Made by a program: the position numbers and the translations under genes
Assembly: GCF_033115175.1 (NCBI RefSeq)
Contig: NC_084827.1
Coordinates: forward strand, 177,383,401-177,447,400
Source of the DNA: Lepus europaeus
Lineage: Eukaryota > Chordata > Mammalia > Lagomorpha > Leporidae
Reading direction: 5' to 3'
DNA: 64,000 nucleotides
Shown here: positions 33,001-45,184 of the stretch, one piece after another
How the letters are laid out: every line of letters starts with the position of its first letter
How positions within the stretch are numbered: position 1 is the stretch's first letter
Notes under the pieces: generated by a model
Told to the model about the DNA's origin: nothing
Seen by the model: only the letters and a program-made list of their open reading frames with translations
Databases searched by the model: none

Positions 33001-33805
33001 GGGGTGGAGAGGGGGAGCGAATTTCTCTCTTCCTCTTCTCAGAGGGCATTTGTGCCACTGTGGGGGCCCCACCCCAGGGCCTCCCCCAGACCCCTTTTCC
33101 CAGACCCACCCCCGTGGACTTAGGGCTTCCACGTAGCACTTTGGGGGAGGCACAGACACAGCCCACAACTCGCTCCATCCCCAGTCTCCATGCAACCTGA
33201 TTTCTCCAGATGGCGCTGGGGGATCAGCGTTCATGCCCGCCCCCTTCAGGGAGTTTGCACATCCTCAGCCCTGGAGGGGCTCCCGGAGCCTCCCGCCCAC
33301 TGGCAGAGTGACCTTTGACCTGGGAGGAGTCAGCATGAGGCTGGGCTGTGCCCTTGGACCTAAGGTGAGGATGGGGGTGACGCTGAGCGAAGCTGTGTCC
33401 AGCTCTGTGCTGGCCCTGGGCTCCAGCAGAGCAGGCAGAGGCAACCCCCTAACACCTCTTCTCATCTGCAATAGAACGTGCCCCTCTGGCCTCCTTCCCT
33501 TCTGGAACCTTCCTCACAAGACGCTAGGGTTGCCTCACAAGCCTGTGGGTAGGAGGGGGACGACTCGGGCCCTGGGCCAGGTTTGCTGGGGGGGGTCCGG
33601 TCGGCTGGGGTGCACAGAGGTGGGGCCCGGGGATCAGACCTCTGACGGCACAAACAGTAGTGGCAGGGACAGGGACCTGAGGGCCTTTCACTCGAGGTAG
33701 TCTCAGGACCTGGTGAACTCTAGGTCATTCCCGGCCCTCGCATGGGGTTGGAGCTGAGGCTGCGAGAGTCGAGGAGGGATCAGTTGAACACCCAAACATC
33801 GACAG
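33001..33805. other. intergenic DNA, no gene seen
   Basis: C-rich. No supported exon or named repeat. Confidence 0.4.
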
Positions 33806-34145
33806 CTATTGTATTAGTCAGCTCTTCAGTACTGCAAGGAGACACTGGGCAGCTCACTTTATAGAGGAAAAAGTACGGCGTGGGAGGTTCCTGTCCAACC
33901 CTGGGCAGCCTCATCGGCTGGGCGTCGTCCAAGGGCGGTGGAGCGGCCAGGACAGAGCACACGCCGGGCAGGGCTCGCGGCACGCCAGGAGACACGGAGA
34001 GCCCGGGCCTGCCTCAGGCTTTCTCTGAGGGCGCTCCCCATGGCCCAGGGCCCTCCCGGACACCCTCCCCTAGACACCGAGTCTCCACCCTCTTAGTACC
34101 GTCAGGGTGTAACACCCCGTGTGAGTACAGGATCCAAACCATAGC
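33806..34145 (-). mobile_element. MaLR-type solo LTR, antisense
   Basis: It starts with TGTATTAGTCAGCTCTTCAG and CTCACTTTATAGAGGAAAAA, and ends with AGGATCCAAACCATAGCA. These are the complements of the two ends of MST/MLT1-type LTRs, so the element appears to span nearly its full length. Confidence 0.6.
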
Positions 34146-34845
34146 ATCTATGTGTTGCTATGTGTGACAATGGAAGCAACATTGTACAAGCTGTTCCCGA
34201 GGGAGCCAGGGAGGCAGGACCTAGTCATGTCCCCAGCTGCTGCCTGGCATTGAACTTGGGTCACCTCTACCCTTTGACCTCGGGCACCCGGAACAAACAA
34301 AACAACCGTGCGCACACACGTGCCCAGAGGCTCGAGGCACGGCCATTTCCGTTCTGTGCACACAGCCGCACCTTTGCCTCCGCCACTCGCTCGGCCCCTG
34401 GGCCTTCTCTGCACTCAGTCTCCCTTACGAGCCCCTGCGCGTTCTGGGAACACGAGCGCTCTCCGAACCTGTGTCACCTGTTTTGCAAATCCTAAACCCC
34501 CGAATGAGGCCCCTTGCACCTTGCAGCTTCTGAGTTTGGACGGATCAACCATGTTCCTGGAAAAAAATCCAATTAGCACTTGATGCCTGTGATCTCATAA
34601 ATATTAATACTTAGGGTGGCAATAAATACGGTAGGGAATGTAAAGCCTACTTGCAGAAAATATTAGTGGTGCAAGTAGCATGTAAATACAGTAAACTCGT
34701 AAATGTGAAAACTAAACCAATGACATTCAGGGAGCACGGACATCGGTGGGGTGGACCAGACACCAACAGCACCCTCCGTCCCATGCTCACATCCTCTCCC
34801 CGTGCCGGCGTGGGCCTGTTCCGAGCAGCACCAACAGCTGGGAAC
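34146..34845. other. intergenic DNA, no gene seen
   Basis: No recognisable exon; an A/T-rich segment lies at 34590-34720. Confidence 0.4.
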
Positions 34846-34849
34846 TGCT

Positions 34850-35460
34850 GTTTAAAAAATTGAGTTGAAACGCAGGGAGAGACCATCCAGCAGCTGGGTC
34901 ACTCTCCAAATGCCTGTGACATCTGGGGCTGGGCCAGCCCAAAGCCAGGTGCCCAGAACTCCATCCGGGTCTCCCATGTGGGTGACAGGGGCCTGAGCAC
35001 TCACGCCATCCCCTGCTGCCTCCCAGGGTGCACATCAATAAGAAGCTGAATTGGGGCCTGGCACGTGGCTCAGTGGGTTAAAGCCGCGGCCTCAGTGCTG
35101 GCATCCCATATGGGCGCCGGTTTGAGTCCCGGCTGCTCCAGTTCCGATCCAGCTCTCTGTTATGGCCTGGGAAAGCAGTAGAAGATGGCCCAAGTCCTTG
35201 GGTCCCTGCACCCATGTGGGAGACCAGGAGGAAGCTCCTGGCTCCTGGCTTTGGCCTGGCTCAGCTCCGGTCTATGTGACCATTTAGGAAGTGAACCAGC
35301 GGATGGAAGACCTCCCTCTCTATAACTCTGACTTTCAAATAAAGTCTTTTAAAAACTAAACAAGCTGAATCAGAAGTGTAGCTTAGACTCAAGCACACAC
35401 TCAGGTCTGGGATACAGGCATCCCAGCAGCACCTTAATCGCTGAGCCAAATGATTGCCCC
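34850..35460 (-). mobile_element. old C-repeat SINE split by a younger one
   Basis: Reverse copy in two pieces (34850-35051 and 35371-35460), with TCTCCAAATGCCTGTGACATC in the first and GCACCTTAATCGCTGAGCC in the second. Confidence 0.7.
35052..35361 (+). mobile_element. C-repeat SINE
   Basis: Sense copy with target-site duplication AAGCTGAAT (35043-35051 and 35362-35370), inserted in an older SINE of opposite orientation. Confidence 0.93.
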
Positions 35461-36870
35461 ATAGAAACTTCAAAGAAATGCAGGTTCTTGGGCCCCACCC
35501 AGAGGCCCCGGGCATGGGGCGTAGGCCTGATGTACCAAGCCCCCGCCCCCCACGCCAGGGAATTCCGCCGCGCATCCACTCTGCCTGCTCCTTCCTCCCC
35601 TGACCTCAGCAAGGCTGAGCTCCTGGGGAAAGCCTGTGCCAAAGGCGGTCTGCACGTCCAGGGTGGGCGCACACGCGCATCCAACCCCAGCGCTGTCAAG
35701 GGCTGCTGTTCTTATGGCTCCTGCACCCCTGTGCACCTGACACGCCTGCGCTCCAGCCATAAATAACCCACACTCTCCTGGGGGGTTGCCAGGGCAGGTG
35801 TGGAACCACGGCACAGCTCTGGCAGGTGTGAGGGGCCTCCCCATGGCAAGGTGACCCTCAGGGACCTGCCTGGGGGCTGCTCCAGGCTTCTGCTCCCAGA
35901 CCCGCTGCAGTGCGGGGCGCTCCCTCCCGCAGCCCCCACCCTGGCCTGCTCCTGCTGTGTTCTTGAGCCCTGGAGGTCGTCTCCCTCCCGGCTCGGTTCT
36001 GCTGCGATGTGCAGCTTCCCTGGGCAGCTTCTCTAACGCCCAAATCTCCCCCTGAGGCGTCTGCCTGTTTGTTCCTGGCCTGGGCTGGGAAGCCCCTCCA
36101 CACACAGACCACCCTGGCCTCCCCATCTGTCCGTCGGCCCCTTGCTGTACCAGCAAACCGTCCCTATACACCTGCCTGCCCCAGGCCAGGCCCTGCTACG
36201 ACAAAGGTGTAGTCTGGGCCCAGTGGGGCGGTGGGCGAGCAGGCCAAGATGGCCACACCACGACGCGCAGGCCCCAAGCTGAGGTCTCCTTGGCTGGCAG
36301 CAGATCATCCAGGAGTCCCGCCAGTGCCCACGGTGGGGTCTCTGATGCCCCTGAGGCTGGCACACTCCAAGACTGCTCAGGTCACACCGAGCGTGTGTCC
36401 AAGTCGCATGCCAGGCCCTCCTCTTGCTCCAAATTGACCACGGCCTTGTGGCCCTCACTTTGCTTTTTTCCAGCAGACTCAGATTTAATGCACATTGGCG
36501 TCGTGTGCGCCCCTCGCTCGGGTGAGGGCAGACAGGTGTCGCGGGGCGTCACGGCCGCTGTGCAAGACGGGCCAGCAAGCCGACTGCGTTTCTCCAGGGA
36601 GCATCTCCCGTGTTCCCAGCAGGGACCAGCTCCCACCTTCTCCGGGCCCAGCCTCCCACCTGCCTGGCCCTGCCCACCTTGTCCTTGAAATTGGAGACCT
36701 TGGAGAGCGCTGCCCACCCACCCTGTCCACAGCCCTGCCTGTGCCTTCGCTCCTTCTCCTTCTTCCCCCTCTCAGGACCCGACATCCCCTGCCTCACTTC
36801 CCGAGGACCCCTCCCTGGCTACCCGCTTTCCCACACCTGCTCAAGGCTGCTGGCACCCAAGGCTGCTGGG
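35461..36870. other. GC-rich intergenic DNA, no gene seen
   Basis: A 233-codon open frame on the minus strand (35470-36171) and several others are present, but none resembles a known protein and no convincing splice sites frame them. Confidence 0.4.
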
Positions 36871-37115
36871 CCTTACCAGATTCACCTGTTCCTTCTCCAC
36901 GACAGACATTGCTAATCAATTGCAGTATGCGTTCCGTTTATACTGGGCCTTACCAGATTTACCTGCTGCTTCTCCACGACAGACATTGCTAATCAATTAT
37001 GATACATTTTCCCTTTAGGCAGGGCCTCACCAGATTCACTTGCTCCTTCTCCACAACAGACATTGCTAATCAATTGTGGTATGCTTTCCCTTTAGGCTGA
37101 GCCTCACCAGATTTC
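36871..37115. repeat. 77-bp tandem repeat, three copies plus a stub
   Basis: Copies begin at 36871, 36948 and 37025, each with an exact 77-base period, and a fourth is cut off after about 14 bases (37102-37115). Each has CCTYACCAGATT at the start, then CTTCTCCAC, then GACATTGCTAATCAATT. The last phrase is identical in all three copies, whereas the stretch after it varies. Confidence 0.95.
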
Positions 37116-40100
37116 CTGGCAGCGTGAGGATGGCTCAGAGCCAACTCGTGAGCAGGTCCTGTCTGCCGTTATGTGACCAGCAGGCTGCTCAGCCTTTCCT
37201 CACCTGCCCCTGCAGTGATGGCAAATCCATCAACCGGGTCGGAAACTGGAGCTCTCTCCCTGCCTGAGCCCCATCCGGCTCCCTGAGCGTCACGGGGCTC
37301 CCAGTGTCCTGACGCTGCGCCAGGGGGCCCGGAGCTGGCAGGGCCGCTCCTCCGTGTGTCCCCACATGGGGGACGGTGTCGGAGAGCAGCGCTGGGGCTG
37401 CTCCTACAGCCCAAAGACACAGGCCCTGACACCAGCAGGTAGCAGCTACACACCAAGCACTTCTGCCCACAGTCTCAGCCCGGAGGTGAGGCTCTCCAGT
37501 CCTCCCTCTGGGCGACGGCGCCTGCGTGATCACAACGCACACCCTTCTGTGAAAGAATGAAACCCTAGAGGAGCCAGGCCCTGCAGGCCTCGGGCAGCTG
37601 GAGGAGCCTGCAGGTGTCAGCAGTGCCCTTGGCCCCCTCCATGTGGCCCAAGGTCAAGGATACCTGCATCTGTAGGAGGTGATGCTAGGGGAGTTGATAG
37701 CAGACGGTGGATGCTCCATTCTGTATTTCACTTCTGGCTACACAGCCAAGGGCCACTTGGATATTTATGATGTCCGTCGCGGGCCACACAAAGTTGTCAA
37801 CAAGTTGCCAGCTCCTGACGTATTGAACGTCGAGTTCCACCTGCAGCTGCCTTGGCAGGGGTGGACCGAGTGACCTCCGGATGTGCCCCACCCCTGGCCA
37901 GGCCTCATGTCCTCTCGAAGCCCTGGTTTGTCTCGGGTTGGAAACACGCATTAGTGCGCCACGTAATGTTTTCTGACTTGTCTCGACTGGCACATGGGGT
38001 CCAGTTCTGTGTCCAGGTCCAGGGTCCAGTTCTGATGACTGTGTACATCAGGTCACGGAAGGACCAGGGCAGTCAGCGTCTCCATCACCGTAACCTTTGC
38101 CCCTGCTCCCCCGTGTGCGCATTCGCTGTGCTGTCTTGGAGCTCTGTGGAGGTACTCACTCACACAGGGCCTTCTCCCTCACCGTACCCCTGGGCGCTGA
38201 GCACCCAATGTTTGCAAACTCATCATGGCCCTGGGTGATTGGCGGTCAGAGTTTCTCACTGTGGGAGACACCAAGGCTGGTGCTGGAAGCTCCAGCCAAC
38301 AGTGGAGGTGCCTGAGGCAAGGCCACGGGTGCTGTGCACAGAGGGAACGTGGTCCCCCCACCCCCCGGCAAGCTGGCCATGCACATCCCCAGCCCCAATC
38401 TCTGTGAGCCTCTGGGGTCCAGGCATCAGGGCTGAGGGTGCTCCTCCCCTCCAGACAGGCCTCACTCTTCCCCAGGCCACACTCCAGCTTCCCCTGCTAG
38501 GCTCCCGTGCCCCCTCACCAGGAACGTGCACCCCGTGAGAAAGTGGTGGTGCAAGGAGCCTGTGGTGTTGAGTTAAGGTGAGGGTGAAAGAAATCACTAC
38601 CCGTTCCCCAGTTAGAGAGCCTGCGCTTACGATGCAGAAAACCAAACCCATCAGAGTGGTTCCTAAGCAACGTGATGATACCAAGCTCGAAGGCAGCCTC
38701 CTCCCTGAAGGCCTCCATGATCTTCCCTTTTGTGACTCCCTTCCACCCCCACTTGAATGCGTGATTTGTTTGTTTGGGCGAGTTGAGGCAGAAGGCTCGA
38801 GAACTGGCCTGACCAGGCTCTCAGATCTTCAGTCGGCTGCCTGAGTAGTTTTCCTAAAGGGAGATGCTGAGGGACTCTCCCCGCAAATGTCCACTCTGGT
38901 GCCCAGACGGGGTGGTCTCCCTGGCGCTGGCTTCAGGGGCTGCTGTCCCCCAAGGAAGGGGGACGTGAAGGCCTTGTGGGCCTTTCCTCTGCTCCCCAGG
39001 CAGAGCCCCCACCCCTCTTCTGTCCTCTGCCCCAGCAGGTGCCATGGGGGGCTCGGAAGAGAGGCGGCCCCAGGCTCCCAGGTGAAGCCCCCGGCTCAGC
39101 TCCACCACCCGATCGCTGTCCCTAGGCGGGAGGTGTCCTGGGTCCCCTCTGCCAACCCAGTGACCACCTCTGTCCTGTCCAGAGAGCTCCAGACCCCAGG
39201 AGGTGCTGCCTTCTGCCTTCTTAAAGCTAAGCAACCCCAAAGGGCAGCCCTCGCTGGGGCAGAGGGGAAAAGACGGGGACATTCTCAGTGGGCAACTGGA
39301 AGCAGAGGGGAGGGGCAGTGAATGGGGACAAGGGACACAGGGGGAGGGGCGCCCCCACCAGGGGGCTCACGGCATGAAGATAAGCGCTTTTCCAGAACTG
39401 TCCAAAGAGGCCGGTGTGGAGTGTGAACAGCCCAAACATTGCTCAAGACCGAAAACAAGAACCAGAGCCACCACATCTGAGAAGACGCGCCCCGAGCGTC
39501 TGAGTCACACCATGCCCCAACCTGAAGCCACCCAGGTGCACGGATCTGGAAGCTTCTGCCCTCCCTCTGAGCAGGGGAGGGCCGTGGCTGAAGAGTGACG
39601 TGCAGCGAGCTATCCCCTCTCGGCTGTGACGGCCCAAGGGTGCTTCCCGACCCTGACCCCTGGGCCACGGGGATACGGGAGTCCCAGCGTCTCCCAGTTT
39701 GCATGTACGTGCCCCATCAGGGTCGGCGCCCTGGGCAGGGGACTTGGGTGACCACAGGGCCCCGCTCTCAGACGGTCCCAGCTGGGTCTCACGCTCTCTG
39801 CTGCGGTGATGAAATTCTCCATGACTTTTCCACAAAGGCCCTGTGTTTTCCTGTGGTACAGGTTCCTGACATTAAGTAGCCCCCTGCCCCCAGCCATGGC
39901 GGGAGAGGGCAGCAGGCAACTGCTCCCCTGACCCCAGGGCAGAACCCAGCCCCTCGAAGCCCCTGATGGAGAACGTGCGCTCGTTCTCCATGGGTGCTTG
40001 GGTGGGGGGTCTCCCTCGGACCAGCCCTCACAGGAATCTCTCCCGCATCTCTCATTGCATTTCATTCAAAAGGTACCAAAGCCACTTGCTCACCTGCCTG

Positions 40101-40575
40101 TGAGGAGCTCCTGGCGGCTGGGCTGCCCTGGCCTGTCCGGGCGACTCCCAGCAGGGCAGTGGGTCCCCGGCTGAATGCACAGACCGTCCGCTTTGTCCCA
40201 GAGAGCACACGGCCGGCCGTGTGCCTTTGGACCCGCCTCTGCTCAGAGCTGGCCCCGTGCCCGTGCCCACCCCTTCCTGCCTGGGTGTCTACCTTCCTGG
40301 GCCCCACAGGCACCGCCAGGGCAGTGACCACACGCCTGATCCAGAGTCCGCGAGGGTAAAGACCAGGGCCGACTGGAATCCCCCTGCCCCGGTGCAAGGT
40401 AACGCTGACTGCCCCACAAAAGGGACCCCCAGCCCACCTGACTTAGCAGACACAGGCATGGCAGGCCAGCTGCACAGACTCAGATCTGAGACCTTTGGCT
40501 TCTCCTACGCTCTACTCACTGCTTACAGATGGCCATGTGGCCTCAGGACCCTTGCTGCTTTGGGAAGCGTCTTGC
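37116..40575. other. intergenic DNA, no gene seen
   Basis: About 3.5 kb of mostly unique-looking sequence. I checked both strands for exons resembling known proteins and found none. No C-repeat or LINE-1 lies here, which makes it the longest repeat-poor stretch of the window. Confidence 0.45.
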
Positions 40576-40576
40576 T

Positions 40577-40850
40577 CCATTATTATTATTATTATTACTC
40601 TGGCTAATAACTTCTTTCTACTTGGTGCTCACTGTTTGCAGGCACCGGGCTAAGTACGTAACACAAGTTCTTCATGTAATCCTTGCGCTGTCACCACGAG
40701 CCATGAATTACACCCATTTGAAAGATGCAGAAACAGAGGCTTGTAGAAGTTGGCCTTGTCCTAAGCTGCATAACCAGTAAGGTAGGGATTCAGGATTCAC
40801 GCCCAGAGCAACCTAGAACTAAAACCCAGGCTCTTAGCGACTGTCGTCGT
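40577..40850 (-). mobile_element. MIR fragment preceded by ATT repeat
   Basis: (ATT)n lies at 40578-40597. After it the plus strand reads as a reversed MIR: CCATTTGAAAGATGCAGAAACAGAGGC near 40715 and CATAACCAGTAAGGTAGGGATTCAGG near 40770. Confidence 0.65.
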
Positions 40851-41160
40851 TTGCCAAGCTCAGGTAATGTGACGACCATCTGTATAGAAAACCCTGTCAG
40901 CCATTGCTCAAGTGGCCCGTCACTGGTGACACAGTCACCGCGGGGCTTGGCCGCTCAGCCCAATGCTCATTTGTTATCGCAGTTCCCATGGGTCAGGAAT
41001 CTGGGCACGGCTTGGCTGGCTTTCTACCAGGCTGCAGGCGAGCTGTCAGTGTGCCCGGGGCCTCACCTCACAGCCCCGCGGGGAAGGATGCACCTGCAGG
41101 CTCCCGACGCTGTTGGCAGGATCGGGTCCCTCGTGGCTGTGGCTGGAAGACTTCTTCGCC

Positions 41161-41250
41161 TGGCAGCTCCCTCATGATGGTGTGTGATGGTGTGTGACGG
41201 TGTGTGACGGTGTGTGACGGTGTGTGGCGGTGTGTGACGGTGTGTGAGTC
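41161..41250. repeat. 10-bp GTGTGTGAYG minisatellite
   Basis: About eight tandem copies of a decamer reading GGTGTGTGAC with T, C or G variation, in an otherwise unremarkable stretch. Confidence 0.93.
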
Positions 41251-41479
41251 CATTGCGGAGTGAATCCCGTCTCCTGGGCTGCATTTTGCCCATGAGAAGG
41301 AGCTGTTAGAGACAGCCCACGTGCCAAGGCAGGCGATCACACAAGCATGTGGGTGCCTGAGGTGGGGACCACCGAGGCCCATCTTGGAAGCACGCTTAAA
41401 ACCCCACTGCCTCAGCCGTCTGCTTGCCACAGGATGCTGGGTGCAATTTTGCATTTAAAAGCCAGGCAGAAATAGTCTC

Positions 41480-42200
41480 TCTGCATCCATCCACCATCCA
41501 TCCATCTATCTGCAATCGATTTACCATCCATCCATCCATCCATCCATTCATCCATCCACCAATCCACAATAGATTTACCATCCATCCTTCACACATCCAC
41601 CCACCCACCATCCATCCATCTATCCACCCATCCATCCACTCACCCACCTTCCATCTACCATCCACCATCCATCCATCCATCCACCCATCCACCATCCATC
41701 CATCTATCCACAATCGATTTACCATCCATCCATCCATCTACCATCCATCCATCCACCATCCACCCATCCATCCACCCATCCACCATCCATCCATCTATCC
41801 ACAATCGATTTACCATCCATCCATCCATCCATCCACCATCTACCATCCATCCACCATCCATCCATCCATAAAAGATTTACCATCCATCCTTCACACATCC
41901 ACCCATCCACCATCCATCCATCCATCCATCCACCATCCACCATCCATCTACCATCCATCCATCATCCATCCACCATCCATCCATCTATCCACAATCGATT
42001 TACCATCCATCCATCCATCTACCATCCATCCATCCATCCACCATCCACCATCCATCCACCATCCATTCATCCATCCATCCACCATCCATCCATCTATCCA
42101 CAATCGATTTACCATCCATCCATCCATCCATCCATTCATCCATCCATCTACCATCCATCCATCCATCCATCTACCACCCACCATCCATACCTCCATCCCT
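41480..42200. repeat. CCAT tetranucleotide array with ATCGAT phrases
   Basis: About 720 bases of CCATCC/CCACC repeats. A non-tetramer phrase, CAATCGATTTACCATCC or a near variant, recurs at about 41514, 41569, 41711, 41802, 41870, 41992 and 42101. The 265-codon open frame across it is an artefact. Confidence 0.95.
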
Positions 42201-42469
42201 TCATTCACTCACCAAACTTGAGAAAGACACCATAGGGCAGATTCCACATCAGACTCAGAAGATACCAGCATAAACATGATGACCCCCACGTGCCCTTGCT
42301 GTCCCCTGCCCCTAGAGGCTCCCAGTGGAGCCTTCACACCTGCAGGGGCCAGGAGGGTCCTCCATCCTCCAGGTCACCAGCTCTCTCTCCTTTCACAGTC
42401 CCCAGATGTCACATTCCTGAGACCTTTGTCCTTGCGCTCACTCGCCTTCATTGTCTCACTTTTTTTTTT

Positions 42470-42504
42470 TCTCAATTTTTATTTATTTATTTGACAGGCA
42501 GAGT

Positions 42505-42554
<50 letters not shown>

Positions 42555-42808
42555 TCTTCCTTCCTTTGGTTCACTCCCCAAACGACTGCAATGGCTGGTG
42601 CTGCGCCAATCCGAAGCCAGGAGCCAGGAGCTTCTTCCGGGTCTCCCATGTGGGTGCCGGGGCCCAAGGACTTGGACCATCTTCCACTGCTTTCCCAGGC
42701 CACAGCAGAGAGCTGGATCGGAAGAGCAGCTGACGGGGCTAGAACCGGCACCCATATAGGATGCCGCTGCCACAAAAAGGATTAACCTACTGTACCACGG
42801 CGCCAGCC
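42470..42808 (-). mobile_element. C-repeat SINE
   Basis: Reverse copy with poly(T), (GA)n at 42511-42541 and the head end ACGGCGCCAGCCC. Target-site duplication GTCTCACTT flanks it. Confidence 0.92.
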
Positions 42809-43734
42809 CGTCTCACTTCCTTAAAGTGCATACTGTAGGCGCCTCCTGAAGGCACGTGCCTTGCTAGCTGCTGCAACTGGTGGCAGAGGCAGGGCCTGGC
42901 AGGGATTGTGTGTGTGTGAGGGGTTAGCGCCGATCTCCTCTGTCTCTTTGCTCATTTGCGGTTTTCTCCCTTTAGCTCCCAGGAGAAGCAGGAGCCTCAG
43001 CCGTCACCCCCCGCAGAGCCAGCAGGCACGCCCTGCTCCCAGTCCTGCCTCAGCTATGCACTTTTGGGGGTGCCTGGTGGAGCAGGACAAGAAGTGGTCC
43101 CACACTCTCTCTGGGCAGCAGGTCCAGCCGGGGACACAGGGGAGCAGGAGCCGCGGACTGAGGCCTGGGGCTGAGGGCGTGATGCCCGAGTAGGGGTGAC
43201 AGAATGAGCGGCCTGGTGTCCACGGTGCTCACGAGGTTCATGGGGCACAGAATTGCAACAGGGGAGACCAAGCTCTCCACGGATGCCCGAGCACCCAGCG
43301 TGTCGGCACTCAGCCGGGACTGGCAGCGCCTTCGCAAGCCAATGTGATTCCGGTTTTCTCTTCCATCCACTCCACTGCCTCTGAACAGGCCCCCACGGCC
43401 TCCCACCAGATGACGGCAGCGTCTTTGAGACAGCTCCCCCCGCTTCCCACTCAGCATCCCAGGGAGTCGGCTGCACAGGCCTGAGCTCCCCACCTCCTTG
43501 CTCAAAAACATTCCGCATAGCCTCGGTTACCAGTTCCGTGAGTCTCCCCCCCACCCCTCCCTCTCTGTCCTTCCCCTCCCCTCTCCCTGCCTCCTCCTCC
43601 TCCTCTCTCTCTCTCTCTGATGCCTTTTGTTCTACCTCGCATGTATCTATAACCTGCGTTGTTGTCTTGGTGATTTTCCAATTCAGCACACCTTAAAGGT
43701 CTGCCCCGTGTTGTTAAAATAGTTTTAAATGCAT
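42809..43734. other. intergenic DNA, no gene seen
   Basis: No supported exon. A pyrimidine-rich tract (CT/CTCC) lies at 43541-43620. Confidence 0.4.
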
Positions 43735-43945
43735 TTTTTTTGAGAAGTAAAGAGACGGGGCGGGGGGCACTCCTATCTTCTGGTTCACTCACTCCCCAAG
43801 TATCCTGAATGTCTGGGGCTGGGCTGGGGTTGATTCTGGGACTGGGAACCCAACCCAACCTTCCCACGTGGGGGACAGGAACCCAATTTCTCGAGCTACG
43901 ACTGCTGCCTGCCAGGGTCTGCGTCAGGAGGAAGCTGGAGACCCC
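43735..43945 (-). mobile_element. old C-repeat SINE fragment
   Basis: Reverse, diverged copy: TTCTGGTTCACTCACTCCCC, then TGCTGCCTGCCAGGGTCTG. Confidence 0.55.
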
Positions 43946-44183
43946 CAGGCACTACAACAGGGGACAAGAGCGTTGAAAGCCCCAGGCCGCACACCTGCTC
44001 CCCTGCGCAGTTCCAGGGGCTGCGCACTGCTCTGCTCTCCGGGACAGAGGCTCAGGGCGGCGCCCAGGCCCCGTTCCAGGCCCTCGGTGCCCCTGACCGG
44101 AAGCATTTACCTGAGAGATAGTCTTAGTAGGTCACTAACGGGCTTGAAAATCATAAACCAATTGTTTAAAAATGCTTAGAATA

Positions 44184-44539
44184 GGCCGGCGCCGTGGCTC
44201 AACAGGCTAATCCTCCGCCTTGCGGCACTGGCACACCGGGTTCTAGTCCCGGTCGGGGCACCGGTCCTGTCCCGGTTGCCCCTCTTCCAGGCCAGCTCTC
44301 TGCTGTGGCCAGGGAGTGCAGTGGAGGATGGCCCAAGTGTTTGGGCTCTGCACCCCATGGGAGACCAGGAGAAGCACCTGGCTCCTGCCATCGGAACAGC
44401 GCGGTGCGCCGGCCGCAGCGCGCTACCGCGGCGGCCATTGGAGGGTGAATCAACGGCAAAAGGAAGACCTTTCTCTCTGTCTCTCTCTCACTGTCCACTC
44501 TGCCTGTCAAAAAGAAAAAAAAAAAAGAAAAAAAAAGAA
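44184..44539 (+). mobile_element. C-repeat SINE, TCCTCCGCC subtype
   Basis: Full-length sense copy, GGCCGGCGCCGTGGCTC to an A-rich tail. Perfect 15-bp target-site duplications AAAATGCTTAGAATA lie at 44169-44183 and 44540-44554, which suggests a recent insertion. Confidence 0.95.
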
Positions 44540-44721
44540 AAAATGCTTAGAATAACAGTGCTTTGGCAAGAATTAGTCAAATAGAATGAGTTTCACTTAT
44601 TACAAGAGAATTTCTTTCAAAATAACCTGATAACTTCCTGTGTTGAGTTTGCTTTTAGGGGTAGGAAGAAGAGAAAAAGCTAACTGTTTGAAGTTTTGAA
44701 AAATTATTGTAGTGAATTTCT

Positions 44722-45054
44722 TTTTTTTAAAAGATTTTTATTTATTTTATTTGAGAGTTAGAGTTACAGACAGTGAGAGGGAGAGACTGAGAGAGAGGTC
44801 TTCCTTCCATTGGTTCACTCCCCAAATGGCCACAGCGGCTGGAGCTGTGCTGATCCGAAGCCAGGAGCCAGGTGCTTCTTCCTGGTCTCCCACCTAGGTG
44901 CAGGGCCCAAGGACTTGGGTCATCTTCCACTGCTTTCCCAGGCCGCAGCAGAGAGCTGGATTGGAAGAGGAGCATCCGGGACTAGAACCAGTGCCCATAT
45001 GGGATGCCAGCGCCACAGGCAGAGGATTAACCTACAGCGCCACAGTGCTGGCCC
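44722..45054 (-). mobile_element. C-repeat SINE
   Basis: Reverse copy with an imperfect target-site duplication, TGTAGTGAATTTCTT at the left and TGTAGTTAATTTCTT at the right. Confidence 0.93.
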
Positions 45055-45184
45055 CTGTAGTTAATTTCTTAAAAAATGTAACTGTCTAAAGGTGATGGAC
45101 GAGAACTGGTCAGAAAAAAGAACCGGGCAGAAGCAGGAACAATGACCAAACCCTCAGGGACCACCTGGGAGCCAGATACAGTTC

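Noticed and set aside
35470..36171. 233-codon minus-strand open frame
   Set aside because: No recognisable family or domain, and it overlaps competing frames of similar length on both strands.
36871..37115. CRISPR-like regular repeat
   Set aside because: This is a mammalian genome, the units are contiguous with no unique spacers, and no cas-like gene is present.
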